This document shows positions 12,149-26,202 of a stretch of 64,000 nt of DNA, piece after piece; within the stretch, counting starts at the first letter, position 1, and every line of letters starts with the position of its first letter. The DNA comes from Osedax fenrisi (Eukaryota > Annelida > Polychaeta > Sabellida > Siboglinidae), in NCBI GenBank assembly GCA_964019155.1, contig OZ025242.1, positions 28,188,618 to 28,252,617 of the forward strand, read 5' to 3'. The translations under genes and the position numbers were made by a program. The notes under the pieces are model-generated. The model made no database searches and was not told the DNA's origin. It saw only the letters and a list, made by a program, of their open reading frames with translations.

Positions 12149-14859
12149 ATATAAGATGTACGGACGGTTGACGTCGTGCCTCAACACATGAATCTTAAGG
12201 TCGTTGATGTCCCAATAACGATCGGAGCACAGAGAACAATGGTGGCCCATACTGTTGTCGTCGTGATAGGCGTACGCGGCATTTCTCCTTTCTTTTAATG
12301 CCATCTCCTTTAGGATAGATTTTATCTGTACCGTGGGTATAATATTCTCTTTGCCTCTGGTGTCCGTATTATGTAGTATATGCCTGAAGTTAGAGGTCGA
12401 TGGCAGTGCTGACCCCTGAGGTTCCATGCGAAGTACCGACATAACGGGAATCTTCAAGGTCAGATTGTTCTTGTTGAGAACACTGCCTGCCGTCAGCTTC
12501 ACCGCAGAGGTCATGCATCGTAATTAATTGTAGACAGTGTTGTTCGTTGTGAGTTTTCATACAGGCTATCATATGTAAAAGTACATATTTTATACAAATG
12601 TTTATCGAGTAATTATCATGTTTAATATAAAATACAAATAAACTGAATGGATGAACCAACTGACTTACGGCTCGGAGAATGAGATGAAATACTTGACATT
12701 TGACTTAATGAAATGATGAAGCAGCTGACTTATATATTTTTGGAGGCATCACACACGAATCTATTAGAAAATATAAATCATATAAAGTTGTAGGCAAATA
12801 ATAGATTATATGATACATATAATTTTACAATAATTTTAGATTTAATAATCAAAAAAACCTAATTAACCAAAATAAAACTGATATTAACATAACATTTTGT
12901 ATATTAATATATTTTGTATATTAATATATTTTCTAATAATAATAATTTTTTATACAAAAATCAAAAAACCAAAAAAAATGACCAACCTTGATATTAACAT
13001 AACATTTTATATATTATTATATTTTTTAATAATAAGAATCTTATATTAAAAAATCAAAAAAAAATGAACCAAAAAACTGACCAACCATGTATAACTATTA
13101 AAATAAATATAACAATATGTATATTATTATATTTTTTAATAATAATAATTTTACAATAATTGAATATAAAAAAATTCAAAAAATAGGCATGATAATTAAT
13201 AGCAATTTTTACAAAAAGAAATATCCCAAATGTTACTGGCATGACGAGTGTGTATTTTATTTCCATTTTGGTTTTTTCGTCCAAGATTATTACAATTAAT
13301 GTAACTCTATAAATAATGATGATATTTATATTTATTTAAAATACATATGCATAATAATATACTTCTATTACTAATAATAGTTTAGTTGTAAAATATAAAT
13401 ATATTTTTATTTCTATAATATATATATATATACATTATTATAATTATATATTAACCTGTAATCTGCAAGATTATTATATTCTAGGTTTTTGCATTCAGTT
13501 CTATGAAATTTACAATTATTATAATTCGATATATAAAAATTTATATTTTACTATATATGAAAATTACAAATATTTAATTAGTATACTATATTACTACTAT
13601 AGTAGTAATAGGGAAATATATTTATACAGTTTTTTTAATGTATTAAATATGCAAGATAATCTCATTTTTAAGAATATATTATTTAAATACAAACCTATTA
13701 TATGTCTCATTAAGTTCATTATGTTCATTTTCATTAACAGTTATATCTGATATATCCAATGTTAAAAAGCTATAATAATATAAATTAATGATTATTATCA
13801 TATGTTAATTAAATATAAATTATAACAACCTTAAATTATTATCATTGCAGTTTTGATAAATAGATTCTTCACCAAGTATACTCATCTTTTTATAATATAA
13901 AATATTAATTTATTATATACAATTTTAATTTATTATTATATAATTTAATATATAAAAATTAATAATGAATATATGTTAGTAAAATAACCAATAATTACTT
14001 TTAAAGTATGAATATATAAATATATAAACTATAAAATATACTACTATAAATATTTAACTATACATGTATAACGATATATTAACAATATATGTACAATATT
14101 TAACAATAACATTATAAAAATACCATTTTTATTTATTTATTATTTGTTATTTTTTTTATTTTTATGTTTTTATTATTTTTATTATTTAAAATAAGAATAT
14201 TATAAATATTCACTAATATCAAATAGTGGAAATACATATTCAATATTATCAGAAGTACTATAATATCTACACCCATAAATACATTTCAAATCATTTGGTC
14301 AAATTATATCCATATCCTTAATACTATTTACCTCATATGCATGTCTATTTTCATAAAAGCACATAGAATGTAATGTATACCCACATATATACCACACACC
14401 TTTTATGTTTATTATAATATAGTAATATCTAAAATATAACATATTGAATAATCTGTAGATATTTTAATTCCATTTATTTTTAAATATTTAGTATAATGTA
14501 ATGTTATTATATTAATATCATTATTCCATTTTTTAGTTAAAGCTCTAGTTAAAATATTACTAATTTTAGATTTTTTTTAAATATTTATGAACCATGTGAA
14601 TCATTTAAAATAGAATTTATATTATTTAAATGATAAGCTAATTTATATTTATTTCTATTGGCTATTGTATGAGTTATATTTATGAAATTTGATAATTTTA
14701 ATATCTTTATGTACTGATGCCTAGCTTCAAAGCGCATTGTCCAAATATTTCGTAGAGGACCAAATATTTCAATCAGATCTGGATAATGAAGCATGACATG
14801 ATGCTTAGGTATGAGAGAATCACTACCAAATATGTGTGTGTATTTAATTAAGTACCCAG
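11511..14859 (-). repeat. Macrosatellite unit 4 (type C, 3349 bp)
   Basis: By eye identical to unit 3 in every segment compared, apart from a g-to-t substitution near 14650 that changes NRNQYK to NRNKYK in the transposase remnant. Exactly the same length as units 3, 5 and 6. Confidence 0.94.
12143..12514 (-). CDS. Array zinc-finger ORF, copy 4, truncated (123 aa)
   Basis: Same predicted protein as copy 3, with the same deletion breakpoints. Confidence 0.45.
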   Translation of the reverse strand: MTSAVKLTAGSVLNKNNLTLKIPVMSVLRMEPQGSALPSTSNFRHILHNTDTRGKENIIPTVQIKSILKEMALKERRNAAYAYHDDNSMGHHCSLCSDRYWDINDLKIHVLRHDVNRPYILYG

Positions 14860-15497
14860 AAATTAAATCACCAAGATAATGCAATTTATTTTTTTCAAAA
14901 ACAGGACATAAAATAATGTCTAATATCTTGCGTAATAATAAATATATATCCCAGATTTCAAATACTTCTTCGTTAACTAATATATCCAGGTTAATTAATT
15001 GGGGAAATATATATATGCTAATTCTAATTTTTGAGATGCAGAACCTAATATTTTATTACTTTATAAAATAACTTAGTATGTAGAAAAGTAGGTTTATTGC
15101 TATTGCAAGGATAATTAATATATTTTAATTTAATATTAATAGATTCTATAGAAATAAGTGATTTTGAATGAAAAGATTTTAATATTTTATATAATGTTAA
15201 AGGTAATATACCCTCTAATATGTCATGCATTATATCAACTGGAAAACTTTCTACAATTTTAAAATATGATAATTTTCTAAATACACATGGATATTCTAGA
15301 CCATTTATTATTTGGCCCTGAACAATATTACTTACATCTCTAAGATAAATATCATTAGTTTTTATACATACATTAATTAATAAGGTAATGGACTTAAATG
15401 AACTATACTCTATTTTATAATATTACAATATCTACAAATTCTCCCCGTATTAAAATGTAATTGATGCCCGCTTATATCGTTTGATGATAAATTATCC
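14200..15497 (-). pseudogene. Transposase remnant, array copy 5
   Basis: Matches copy 3 except for NRNKYK in place of NRNQYK near 14650. Confidence 0.62.
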
Positions 15498-18208
15498 ATA
15501 TAAGATGTACGGACGGTTGACGTCGTGCCTCAACACATGAATCTTAAGGTCGTTGATGTCCCAATAACGATCGGAGCACAGAGAACAATGGTGGCCCATA
15601 CTGTTGTCGTCGTGATAGGCGTACGCGGCATTTCTCCTTTCTTTTAATGCCATCTCCTTTAGGATAGATTTTATCTGTACCGTGGGTATAATATTCTCTT
15701 TGCCTCTGGTGTCCGTATTATGTAGTATATGCCTGAAGTTAGAGGTCGATGGCAGTGCTGACCCCTGAGGTTCCATGCGAAGTACCGACATAACGGGAAT
15801 CTTCAAGGTCAGATTGTTCTTGTTGAGAACACTGCCTGCCGTCAGCTTCACCGCAGAGGTCATGCATCGTAATTAATTGTAGACAGTGTTGTTCGTTGTG
15901 AGTTTTCATACAGGCTATCATATGTAAAAGTACATATTTTATACAAATGTTTATCGAGTAATTATCATGTTTAATATAAAATACAAATAAACTGAATGGA
16001 TGAACCAACTGACTTACGGCTCGGAGAATGAGATGAAATACTTGACATTTGACTTAATGAAATGATGAAGCAGCTGACTTATATATTTTTGGAGGCATCA
16101 CACACGAATCTATTAGAAAATATAAATCATATAAAGTTGTAGGCAAATAATAGATTATATGATACATATAATTTTACAATAATTTTAGATTTAATAATCA
16201 AAAAAACCTAATTAACCAAAATAAAACTGATATTAACATAACATTTTGTATATTAATATATTTTGTATATTAATATATTTTCTAATAATAATAATTTTTT
16301 ATACAAAAATCAAAAAACCAAAAAAAATGACCAACCTTGATATTAACATAACATTTTATATATTATTATATTTTTTAATAATAAGAATCTTATATTAAAA
16401 AATCAAAAAAAAATGAACCAAAAAACTGACCAACCATGTATAACTATTAAAATAAATATAACAATATGTATATTATTATATTTTTTAATAATAATAATTT
16501 TACAATAATTGAATATAAAAAAATTCAAAAAATAGGCATGATAATTAATAGCAATTTTTACAAAAAGAAATATCCCAAATGTTACTGGCATGACGAGTGT
16601 GTATTTTATTTCCATTTTGGTTTTTTCGTCCAAGATTATTACAATTAATGTAACTCTATAAATAATGATGATATTTATATTTATTTAAAATACATATGCA
16701 TAATAATATACTTCTATTACTAATAATAGTTTAGTTGTAAAATATAAATATATTTTTATTTCTATAATATATATATATATACATTATTATAATTATATAT
16801 TAACCTGTAATCTGCAAGATTATTATATTCTAGGTTTTTGCATTCAGTTCTATGAAATTTACAATTATTATAATTCGATATATAAAAATTTATATTTTAC
16901 TATATATGAAAATTACAAATATTTAATTAGTATACTATATTACTACTATAGTAGTAATAGGGAAATATATTTATACAGTTTTTTTAATGTATTAAATATG
17001 CAAGATAATCTCATTTTTAAGAATATATTATTTAAATACAAACCTATTATATGTCTCATTAAGTTCATTATGTTCATTTTCATTAACAGTTATATCTGAT
17101 ATATCCAATGTTAAAAAGCTATAATAATATAAATTAATGATTATTATCATATGTTAATTAAATATAAATTATAACAACCTTAAATTATTATCATTGCAGT
17201 TTTGATAAATAGATTCTTCACCAAGTATACTCATCTTTTTATAATATAAAATATTAATTTATTATATACAATTTTAATTTATTATTATATAATTTAATAT
17301 ATAAAAATTAATAATGAATATATGTTAGTAAAATAACCAATAATTACTTTTAAAGTATGAATATATAAATATATAAACTATAAAATATACTACTATAAAT
17401 ATTTAACTATACATGTATAACGATATATTAACAATATATGTACAATATTTAACAATAACATTATAAAAATACCATTTTTATTTATTTATTATTTGTTATT
17501 TTTTTTATTTTTATGTTTTTATTATTTTTATTATTTAAAATAAGAATATTATAAATATTCACTAATATCAAATAGTGGAAATACATATTCAATATTATCA
17601 GAAGTACTATAATATCTACACCCATAAATACATTTCAAATCATTTGGTCAAATTATATCCATATCCTTAATACTATTTACCTCATATGCATGTCTATTTT
17701 CATAAAAGCACATAGAATGTAATGTATACCCACATATATACCACACACCTTTTATGTTTATTATAATATAGTAATATCTAAAATATAACATATTGAATAA
17801 TCTGTAGATATTTTAATTCCATTTATTTTTAAATATTTAGTATAATGTAATGTTATTATATTAATATCATTATTCCATTTTTTAGTTAAAGCTCTAGTTA
17901 AAATATTACTAATTTTAGATTTTTTTTAAATATTTATGAACCATGTGAATCATTTAAAATAGAATTTATATTATTTAAATGATAAGCTAATTTATATTGA
18001 TTTCTATTGGCTATTGTATGAGTTATATTTATGAAATTTGATAATTTTAATATCTTTATGTACTGATGCCTAGCTTCAAAGCGCATTGTCCAAATATTTC
18101 GTAGAGGACCAAATATTTCAATCAGATCTGGATAATGAAGCATGACATGATGCTTAGGTATGAGAGAATCACTACCAAATATGTGTGTGTATTTAATTAA
18201 GTACCCAG
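14860..18208 (-). repeat. Macrosatellite unit 5 (type C, 3349 bp)
   Basis: Same length and same deletion allele as unit 3; I saw no private substitution. The zinc-finger and transposase segments translate identically to unit 3. Confidence 0.94.
15492..15863 (-). CDS. Array zinc-finger ORF, copy 5, truncated (123 aa)
   Basis: Same predicted protein as copy 3. Confidence 0.45.
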   Translation of the reverse strand: MTSAVKLTAGSVLNKNNLTLKIPVMSVLRMEPQGSALPSTSNFRHILHNTDTRGKENIIPTVQIKSILKEMALKERRNAAYAYHDDNSMGHHCSLCSDRYWDINDLKIHVLRHDVNRPYILYG

Positions 18209-18846
18209 AAATTAAATCACCAAGATAATGCAATTTATTTTTTTCAAAAACAGGACATAAAATAATGTCTAATATCTTGCGTAATAATAAATATATATCC
18301 CAGATTTCAAATACTTCTTCGTTAACTAATATATCCAGGTTAATTAATTGGGGAAATATATATATGCTAATTCTAATTTTTGAGATGCAGAACCTAATAT
18401 TTTATTACTTTATAAAATAACTTAGTATGTAGAAAAGTAGGTTTATTGCTATTGCAAGGATAATTAATATATTTTAATTTAATATTAATAGATTCTATAG
18501 AAATAAGTGATTTTGAATGAAAAGATTTTAATATTTTATATAATGTTAAAGGTAATATACCCTCTAATATGTCATGCATTATATCAACTGGAAAACTTTC
18601 TACAATTTTAAAATATGATAATTTTCTAAATACACATGGATATTCTAGACCATTTATTATTTGGCCCTGAACAATATTACTTACATCTCTAAGATAAATA
18701 TCATTAGTTTTTATACATACATTAATTAATAAGGTAATGGACTTAAATGAACTATACTCTATTTTATAATATTACAATATCTACAAATTCTCCCCGTATT
18801 AAAATGTAATTGATGCCCGCTTATATCGTTTGATGATAAATTATCC
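17549..18846 (-). pseudogene. Transposase remnant, array copy 6
   Basis: Matches copy 3; no private change noted. Confidence 0.62.
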
Positions 18847-21557
18847 ATATAAGATGTACGGACGGTTGACGTCGTGCCTCAACACATGAATCTTAAGGTC
18901 GTTGATGTCCCAATAACGATCGGAGCACAGAGAACAATGGTGGCCCATACTGTTGTCGTCGTGATAGGCGTACGCGGCATTTCTCCTTTCTTTTAATGCC
19001 ATCTCCTTTAGGATAGATTTTATCTGTACCGTGGGTATAATATTCTCTTTGCCTCTGGTGTCCGTATTATGTAGTATATGCCTGAAGTTAGAGGTCGATG
19101 GCAGTGCTGACCCCTGAGGTTCCATGCGAAGTACCGACATAACGGGAATCTTCAAGGTCAGATTGTTCTTGTTGAGAACACTGCCTGCCGTCAGCTTCAC
19201 CGCAGAGGTCATGCATCGTAATTAATTGTAGACAGTGTTGTTCGTTGTGAGTTTTCATACAGGCTATCATATGTAAAAGTACATATTTTATACAAATGTT
19301 TATCGAGTAATTATCATGTTTAATATAAAATACAAATAAACTGAATGGATGAACCAACTGACTTACGGCTCGGAGAATGAGATGAAATACTTGACATTTG
19401 ACTTAATGAAATGATGAAGCAGCTGACTTATATATTTTTGGAGGCATCACACACGAATCTATTAGAAAATATAAATCATATAAAGTTGTAGGCAAATAAT
19501 AGATTATATGATACATATAATTTTACAATAATTTTAGATTTAATAATCAAAAAAACCTAATTAACCAAAATAAAACTGATATTAACATAACATTTTGTAT
19601 ATTAATATATTTTGTATATTAATATATTTTCTAATAATAATAATTTTTTATACAAAAATCAAAAAACCAAAAAAAATGACCAACCTTGATATTAACATAA
19701 CATTTTATATATTATTATATTTTTTAATAATAAGAATCTTATATTAAAAAATCAAAAAAAAATGAACCAAAAAACTGACCAACCATGTATAACTATTAAA
19801 ATAAATATAACAATATGTATATTATTATATTTTTTAATAATAATAATTTTACAATAATTGAATATAAAAAAATTCAAAAAATAGGCATGATAATTAATAG
19901 CAATTTTTACAAAAAGAAATATCCCAAATGTTACTGGCATGACGAGTGTGTATTTTATTTCCATTTTGGTTTTTTCGTCCAAGATTATTACAATTAATGT
20001 AACTCTATAAATAATGATGATATTTATATTTATTTAAAATACATATGCATAATAATATACTTCTATTACTAATAATAGTTTAGTTGTAAAATATAAATAT
20101 ATTTTTATTTCTATAATATATATATATATACATTATTATAATTATATATTAACCTGTAATCTGCAAGATTATTATATTCTAGGTTTTTGCATTCAGTTCT
20201 ATGAAATTTACAATTATTATAATTCGATATATAAAAATTTATATTTTACTATATATGAAAATTACAAATATTTAATTAGTATACTATATTACTACTATAG
20301 TAGTAATAGGGAAATATATTTATACAGTTTTTTTAATGTATTAAATATGCAAGATAATCTCATTTTTAAGAATATATTATTTAAATACAAACCTATTATA
20401 TGTCTCATTAAGTTCATTATGTTCATTTTCATTAACAGTTATATCTGATATATCCAATGTTAAAAAGCTATAATAATATAAATTAATGATTATTATCATA
20501 TGTTAATTAAATATAAATTATAACAACCTTAAATTATTATCATTGCAGTTTTGATAAATAGATTCTTCACCAAGTATACTCATCTTTTTATAATATAAAA
20601 TATTAATTTATTATATACAATTTTAATTTATTATTATATAATTTAATATATAAAAATTAATAATGAATATATGTTAGTAAAATAACCAATAATTACTTTT
20701 AAAGTATGAATATATAAATATATAAACTATAAAATATACTACTATAAATATTTAACTATACATGTATAACGATATATTAACAATATATGTACAATATTTA
20801 ACAATAACATTATAAAAATACCATTTTTATTTATTTATTATTTGTTATTTTTTTTATTTTTATGTTTTTATTATTTTTATTATTTAAAATAAGAATATTA
20901 TAAATATTCACTAATATCAAATAGTGGAAATACATATTCAATATTATCAGAAGTACTATAATATCTACACCCATAAATACATTTCAAATCATTTGGTCAA
21001 ATTATATCCATATCCTTAATACTATTTACCTCATATGCATGTCTATTTTCATAAAAGCACATAGAATGTAATGTATACCCACATATATACCACACACCTT
21101 TTATGTTTATTATAATATAGTAATATCTAAAATATAACATATTGAATAATCTGTAGATATTTTAATTCCATTTATTTTTAAATATTTAGTATAATGTAAT
21201 GTTATTATATTAATATCATTATTCCATTTTTTAGTTAAAGCTCTAGTTAAAATATTACTAATTTTAGATTTTTTTTAAATATTTATGAACCATGTGAATC
21301 ATTTAAAATAGAATTTATATTATTTAAATGATAAGCTAATTTATATTGATTTCTATTGGCTATTGTATGAGTTATATTTATGAAATTTGATAATTTTAAT
21401 ATCTTTATGTACTGATGCCTAGCTTCAAAGCGCATTGTCCAAATATTTCGTAGAGGACCAAATATTTCAATCAGATCTGGATAATGAAGCATGAAATGAT
21501 GCTTAGGTATGAGAGAATCACTACCAAATATGTGTGTGTATTTAATTAAGTACCCAG
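18209..21557 (-). repeat. Macrosatellite unit 6 (type C, 3349 bp)
   Basis: Last of the four short units. One private substitution near 21495 changes KHHVMLHYP to KHHFMLHYP. After this copy the array reverts to the long form. Confidence 0.94.
18841..19212 (-). CDS. Array zinc-finger ORF, copy 6, truncated (123 aa)
   Basis: Same predicted protein as copy 3; the last of the truncated forms. Confidence 0.45.
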   Translation of the reverse strand: MTSAVKLTAGSVLNKNNLTLKIPVMSVLRMEPQGSALPSTSNFRHILHNTDTRGKENIIPTVQIKSILKEMALKERRNAAYAYHDDNSMGHHCSLCSDRYWDINDLKIHVLRHDVNRPYILYG

Positions 21558-22228
21558 AAATTAAATCACCAAGATAATGCAATTTATTTTTTTCAAAAAC
21601 AGGACATAAAATAATGTCTAATATCTTGCGTAATAATAAATATATATCCCAGATTTCAAATACTTCTTCGTTAACTAATATATCCTATTCTATATATTCC
21701 ATATATATGCTAATTCTAATTTTTGAGATGCAGAACCTAATATTTTATTACTTTATAAAATAACTTAGTATGTAGAAAAGTAGGTTTATTGCTATTGCAA
21801 GGATAATTAATATTTTGTAATTTAATATTAATAGATTCTATAGAAATAAGTGATTTTGAATGAATAGATTTTAATATTTTATATAATGTTAAAGGTAATA
21901 TACCCTCTAATATGTCATGCATTATATCAACTGGAAAACTTTCTACAATTTTAAAATATGATAATTTGCTAAATACACATGGATATCGTAGACCATTTAT
22001 TATTTGGCCCTGAACAATATTACTTACATCTCTAAGATAAATATCATTAGTTTTTATACATACATTAGTTAATGAGGTAATGGACTTAAATGAACTATAC
22101 TCTATATTACAATATCTACAAATTCTCCCCGCATTAAAATGTATTTGATGCCCGCTTATATCGTTTGATGATAAATTATCCCCTGAAATATGATCTAATA
22201 AATATATAATAAATGTATAATTTACTCC
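20898..22228 (-). pseudogene. Transposase remnant, array copy 7
   Basis: Hybrid across the C-to-B' transition: the C-terminal half lies in unit 6 (with KHHFMLHYP), while the core lies in unit 7 with GVNYRF restored. The replaced tract at 21685-21702 disrupts the stretch before WDIYLLL. Confidence 0.6.
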
Positions 22229-25044
22229 CTGTTTTTTTCCTGTGCTTATTTTTAGAGGTGTACTCCCTACCGTTCACCTTATGTTTCTTTGTATGAATGT
22301 GTTTTACGTAGTTTCCCTTGGACTTGAACCCGAAGCAGCAGCAGAGACAGATGTACGGACGGTTGACGTCGTGCCTCAACACATGAATCTTAAGGTCGTT
22401 GATGTCCCAATAACGATCGGAGCACAGAGAACAATGGTGGCCCATACTGTTGTCGTCGTGATAGGCGTACGCGGCATTTCTCCTTTCTTTTAATGCCATC
22501 TCCTTTAGGATAGATTTTATCTGTACCGTGGGTATAATATTCTCTTTGCCTCTGGTGTCCGTATTATGTAGTATATGCCTGAAGTTAGAGGTCGATGGCA
22601 GTGCTGACCCCTGAGGTTCCATGCGAAGTACCGACATAACGGGAATCTTCAAGGTCAGATTGTTCTTGTTGAGAAAACTGCCTGCCGTCAGCTTCACCGC
22701 AGAGGTCATGCATCGTAATTAATTGTAGACAGTGTTGTTCGTTGTGAGTTTTCATACAGGCTATCATATGTAAAAGTACATATTTTATACAAATGTTTAT
22801 CGAGTAATTATCATGTTTAATATAAAATACAAATAAACTGAATGGATGAACCAACTGACTTACGGCTCGGAGAATGAGATGAAATACTTGACATTTGACT
22901 TAATGAAATGATGAAGCAGCTGACTTATATATTTTAGGAGGCATCACACACGAATCTATTAGAAAATATAAATCATATAAAGTTGTAGGCAAATAATAGA
23001 TTATATGATACATATAATTTTACAATAATTTTAGATTTAATAATCAAAAAAACCTAATTAACCAAAATAAAACTTATATTAACATAACATTTTGTATATT
23101 AATATATTTTGTATATTAATATATTTTCTAATAATAATAATTTTTTATACAAAAATCAAAAAACCAAAAAAAATGACCAACCTTGATATTAACATAACAT
23201 TTTATATATTATTATATTTTTTAATAATAAGAATCTTATATTAAAAAATCAAAAAAAAATGAACCAAAAAACTGACCAACCATGTATAACTATTAAAATA
23301 AATATAACATTATGTATATTATTATATTTTTTAATAATAATAATTTTACAATAATTGAATATAAAAAAATTCAAAAAATAGGCATGATAATTAATAGCAA
23401 TTTTTACAAAAAGAAATACCCCAAATGTTACTGGCATGACGAGTGTGTATTTTATTTCCATTTTGTTTTTTTCGTCCAAGATTATTACAATTAATGTAAC
23501 TCTATAAATAATGATGATATTTATATTTATTTAAAATACATATGCATAATAATATACTTCTATTACTAATAATAGTTTAGTTGTAAAATATAAATATATT
23601 TTTATTTCTATAATATATATATATACATTATTATAATTATATATTAACCTGTAATCTGCAAGATTATTATATTCTAGGTTTTTGCATTCAGTTCTATGAA
23701 ATTTACAATTATTATAATTCGATATATAAAAATTTATATTTTACTATATATGAAAATTACAAATATTTAATTAGTATACTATATTACTACTATAGTAGTA
23801 ATAGGGAAATATATTTATACAGTTTTTTTAATGTATTAAATATGCAAGATAATCTCATTTTTAAGAATATATTATTTAAATACAAACCTATTATATGTCT
23901 CATTAAGTTCATTATGTTCATTTTCATTAACAGTTATATCTGATATATCCAATGTTAAAAAGCTATAATAATATAAATTAATGATTATTATCATATGTTA
24001 ATTAAATATAAATTATAACAACCTTAAATTATTATCATTGCAGTTTTGATAAATAGATTCTTCACCAAGTATACTCATCTTTTTATAATATAAAATATTA
24101 ATTTATTATATACAATTTTAATTTATTATTATATAATTTAATATATAAAAATTAATAATGAATGTATGTTAGTAAAATAACCAATAATTACTTTTAAAGT
24201 ATGAATATATAAACTATAAAATATACTACTATAAATATTTAACTATACATGTATAACGATATATTAACAATATATGTACAATATTTAACAATAACATTAT
24301 AAAAATACCATTTTTATTTATTTATTATTTGTTATTTTTTTTATTTTTATGTTTTTATTATTTTTATTATTTAAAATAAGAATATTATAAATATTCACTA
24401 ATATCAAATAGTGGAAATACATATTCAATATTATCAGAAGTACTATAATATCTACACCCATAAATACATTTCAAATCATTTGGTCAAATTATATCCATAT
24501 CCTTAATACTATTTACCTCATATGCATGTCTATTTTCATAAAAGCACATAGAATGTAATGTATACCCACATATATACCACACACCTTTTATGTTTATTAT
24601 AATATAGTAATATCTAAAATATAACATATTGAATAATCTGTAGATATTTTAATTCCATTTATTTTTAAATATTTAGTATAATGTAATGTTATTATATTAA
24701 TATCATTATTCCATTTTTTAGTTAAAGCTCTAGTTAAAATATTACTAATTTTAGATTTTTTTTAAATATTTATGAACCATGTGAATCATTTAAAATAGAA
24801 TTTATATTATTTAAATGATAAGCTAATTTATATTGATTTCTATTGGCTATTGTATGAGTTATATTTATGAAATTTGATAATTTTAATATCTTTATGTACT
24901 GATGCCTAGCTTCAAAGCGCATTGTCCAAATATTTCGTAGAGGACCAAATATTTCAATCAGATCTGGATAATGAAGCATGACATGATGCTTAGGTATGAG
25001 AGAATCACTACCAAATATGTGTGTGTATTTAATTAAGTACCCAG
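21558..25044 (-). repeat. Macrosatellite unit 7 (type B', 3487 bp)
   Basis: Long form with the B-type read-through of the zinc-finger ORF. At about 21685-21702 the tract usually reading ccaggttaattaattggg is replaced by unrelated sequence (ctattctatatattcc), six bases shorter, a local replacement not seen in any other copy. It carries the GSFLNKN variant (gagaaaactg) also found at the array edge at 28550-28560. Confidence 0.92.
22176..22709 (-). CDS. Array zinc-finger ORF, copy 7 (177 aa)
   Basis: Both fingers intact, with the B-type read-through tail. Residue 12 is Phe (GSFLNKN) as in the flanking copy at 28474-28588, and unlike copies 1-6, which have Val. Confidence 0.5.
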   Translation of the reverse strand: MTSAVKLTAGSFLNKNNLTLKIPVMSVLRMEPQGSALPSTSNFRHILHNTDTRGKENIIPTVQIKSILKEMALKERRNAAYAYHDDNSMGHHCSLCSDRYWDINDLKIHVLRHDVNRPYICLCCCFGFKSKGNYVKHIHTKKHKVNGREYTSKNKHRKKTGSKLYIYYIFIRSYFRG

Positions 25045-25721
25045 AAATTAAATCACCAAGATAATGCAATTTATTTTTTTCAAAAACAGGACATAAAATA
25101 ATGTCTAATATCTTGCGTAATAATAAATATATATCCCAGATTTCAAATACTTCTTCGTTAACTAATATATCCAGGTTAATTAATTGGGGAAATATATATA
25201 TGCTAATTCTAATTTTTGAGATGCAGAACCTAATATTTTATTACTTTATAAAATAACTTAGTATGTAGAAAAGTAGGTTTATTGCTATTGCAAGGATAAT
25301 TAATATATTTTAATTTAATATTAATAGATTCTATAGAAATAAGTGATTTTGAATGAAAAGATTTTAATATTTTATATAATGTTAAAGGTAATATACCCTC
25401 TAATATGTCATGCATTATATCAACTGGAAAACTTTCTACAATTTTAAAATATGATAATTTGCTAAATACACATGGATATCGTAGACCATTTATTATTTGG
25501 CCCTGAACAATATTACTTACATCTCTAAGATAAATATCATTAGTTTTTATACATACATTAGTTAATGAGGTAATGGACTTAAATGAACTATACTCTATAT
25601 TACAATATCTACAAATTCTCCCCGCATTAAAATGTAATTGATGCCCGCTTATATCGTTTGATGATAAATTATCCCCTGAAATATGATCTAATAAATATAT
25701 AATAAATCTATAATTTACTCC
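24385..25721 (-). pseudogene. Transposase remnant, array copy 8
   Basis: Long-form copy with GVNYRF, MHDILEG and MRFEARH blocks and the ancestral frameshift. LEYPRCVF-type reading (atcgtag) near 25480 is shared with copy 7, while copy 1 has attctag. Confidence 0.6.
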
Positions 25722-26202
25722 CTGTTTTTTTCCTGTGCTTATTTTTAGAGGTGTACTCCCTACCGTTCACCTTATGTTTCTTTGTATGAATGTGTTTTAC
25801 GTAGTTTCCCTTAGACTTGAACCCGAAGCAGCAGCAGAGACAGATGTACGGACGGTTGACGTCGTGCCTCAACACATGAATCTTAAGGTCGTTGATGTCC
25901 CAATAACGATCGGAGCACAGAGAACAATGGTGGCCCATACTGTTGTCGTCGTGATAGGCGTATGCGGCATTTCTCCTTTCTTTTAATGCCATCTCCTTTA
26001 GGATAGATTTTATCTGTACCGTGGGTATAATATTCTCTTTGCCTCTGGTGTCCGTATTATGTAGTATATGCCTGAAGTTAGAGGTCGATGGCAGTGCTGA
26101 CCCCTGAGGTTCCATGCGAAGTAACGACATAACGGGAATCTTCAAGGTCAGATTGTTCTTGTTGAGAACACATCCTGCCGTCAGCTTCACCGCAGAGGTC
26201 AT
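25708..26202 (-). CDS. Array zinc-finger ORF, copy 8 (164 aa)
   Basis: Both fingers intact, stop as in copy 1. Private changes are AGCVLNKN near the start and MSLLRME. Although this copy lies nearest the right flank, the flank resembles copy 7 at residue 12. Confidence 0.5.
   Translation of the reverse strand: MTSAVKLTAGCVLNKNNLTLKIPVMSLLRMEPQGSALPSTSNFRHILHNTDTRGKENIIPTVQIKSILKEMALKERRNAAYAYHDDNSMGHHCSLCSDRYWDINDLKIHVLRHDVNRPYICLCCCFGFKSKGNYVKHIHTKKHKVNGREYTSKNKHRKKTGSKL

Noticed and set aside
8162..21557. Possibility that the four identical units are an assembly duplication
   Set aside because: Not excluded, but the copies carry private substitutions (near 14650 and 21495), so at least some are real; long reads would decide.
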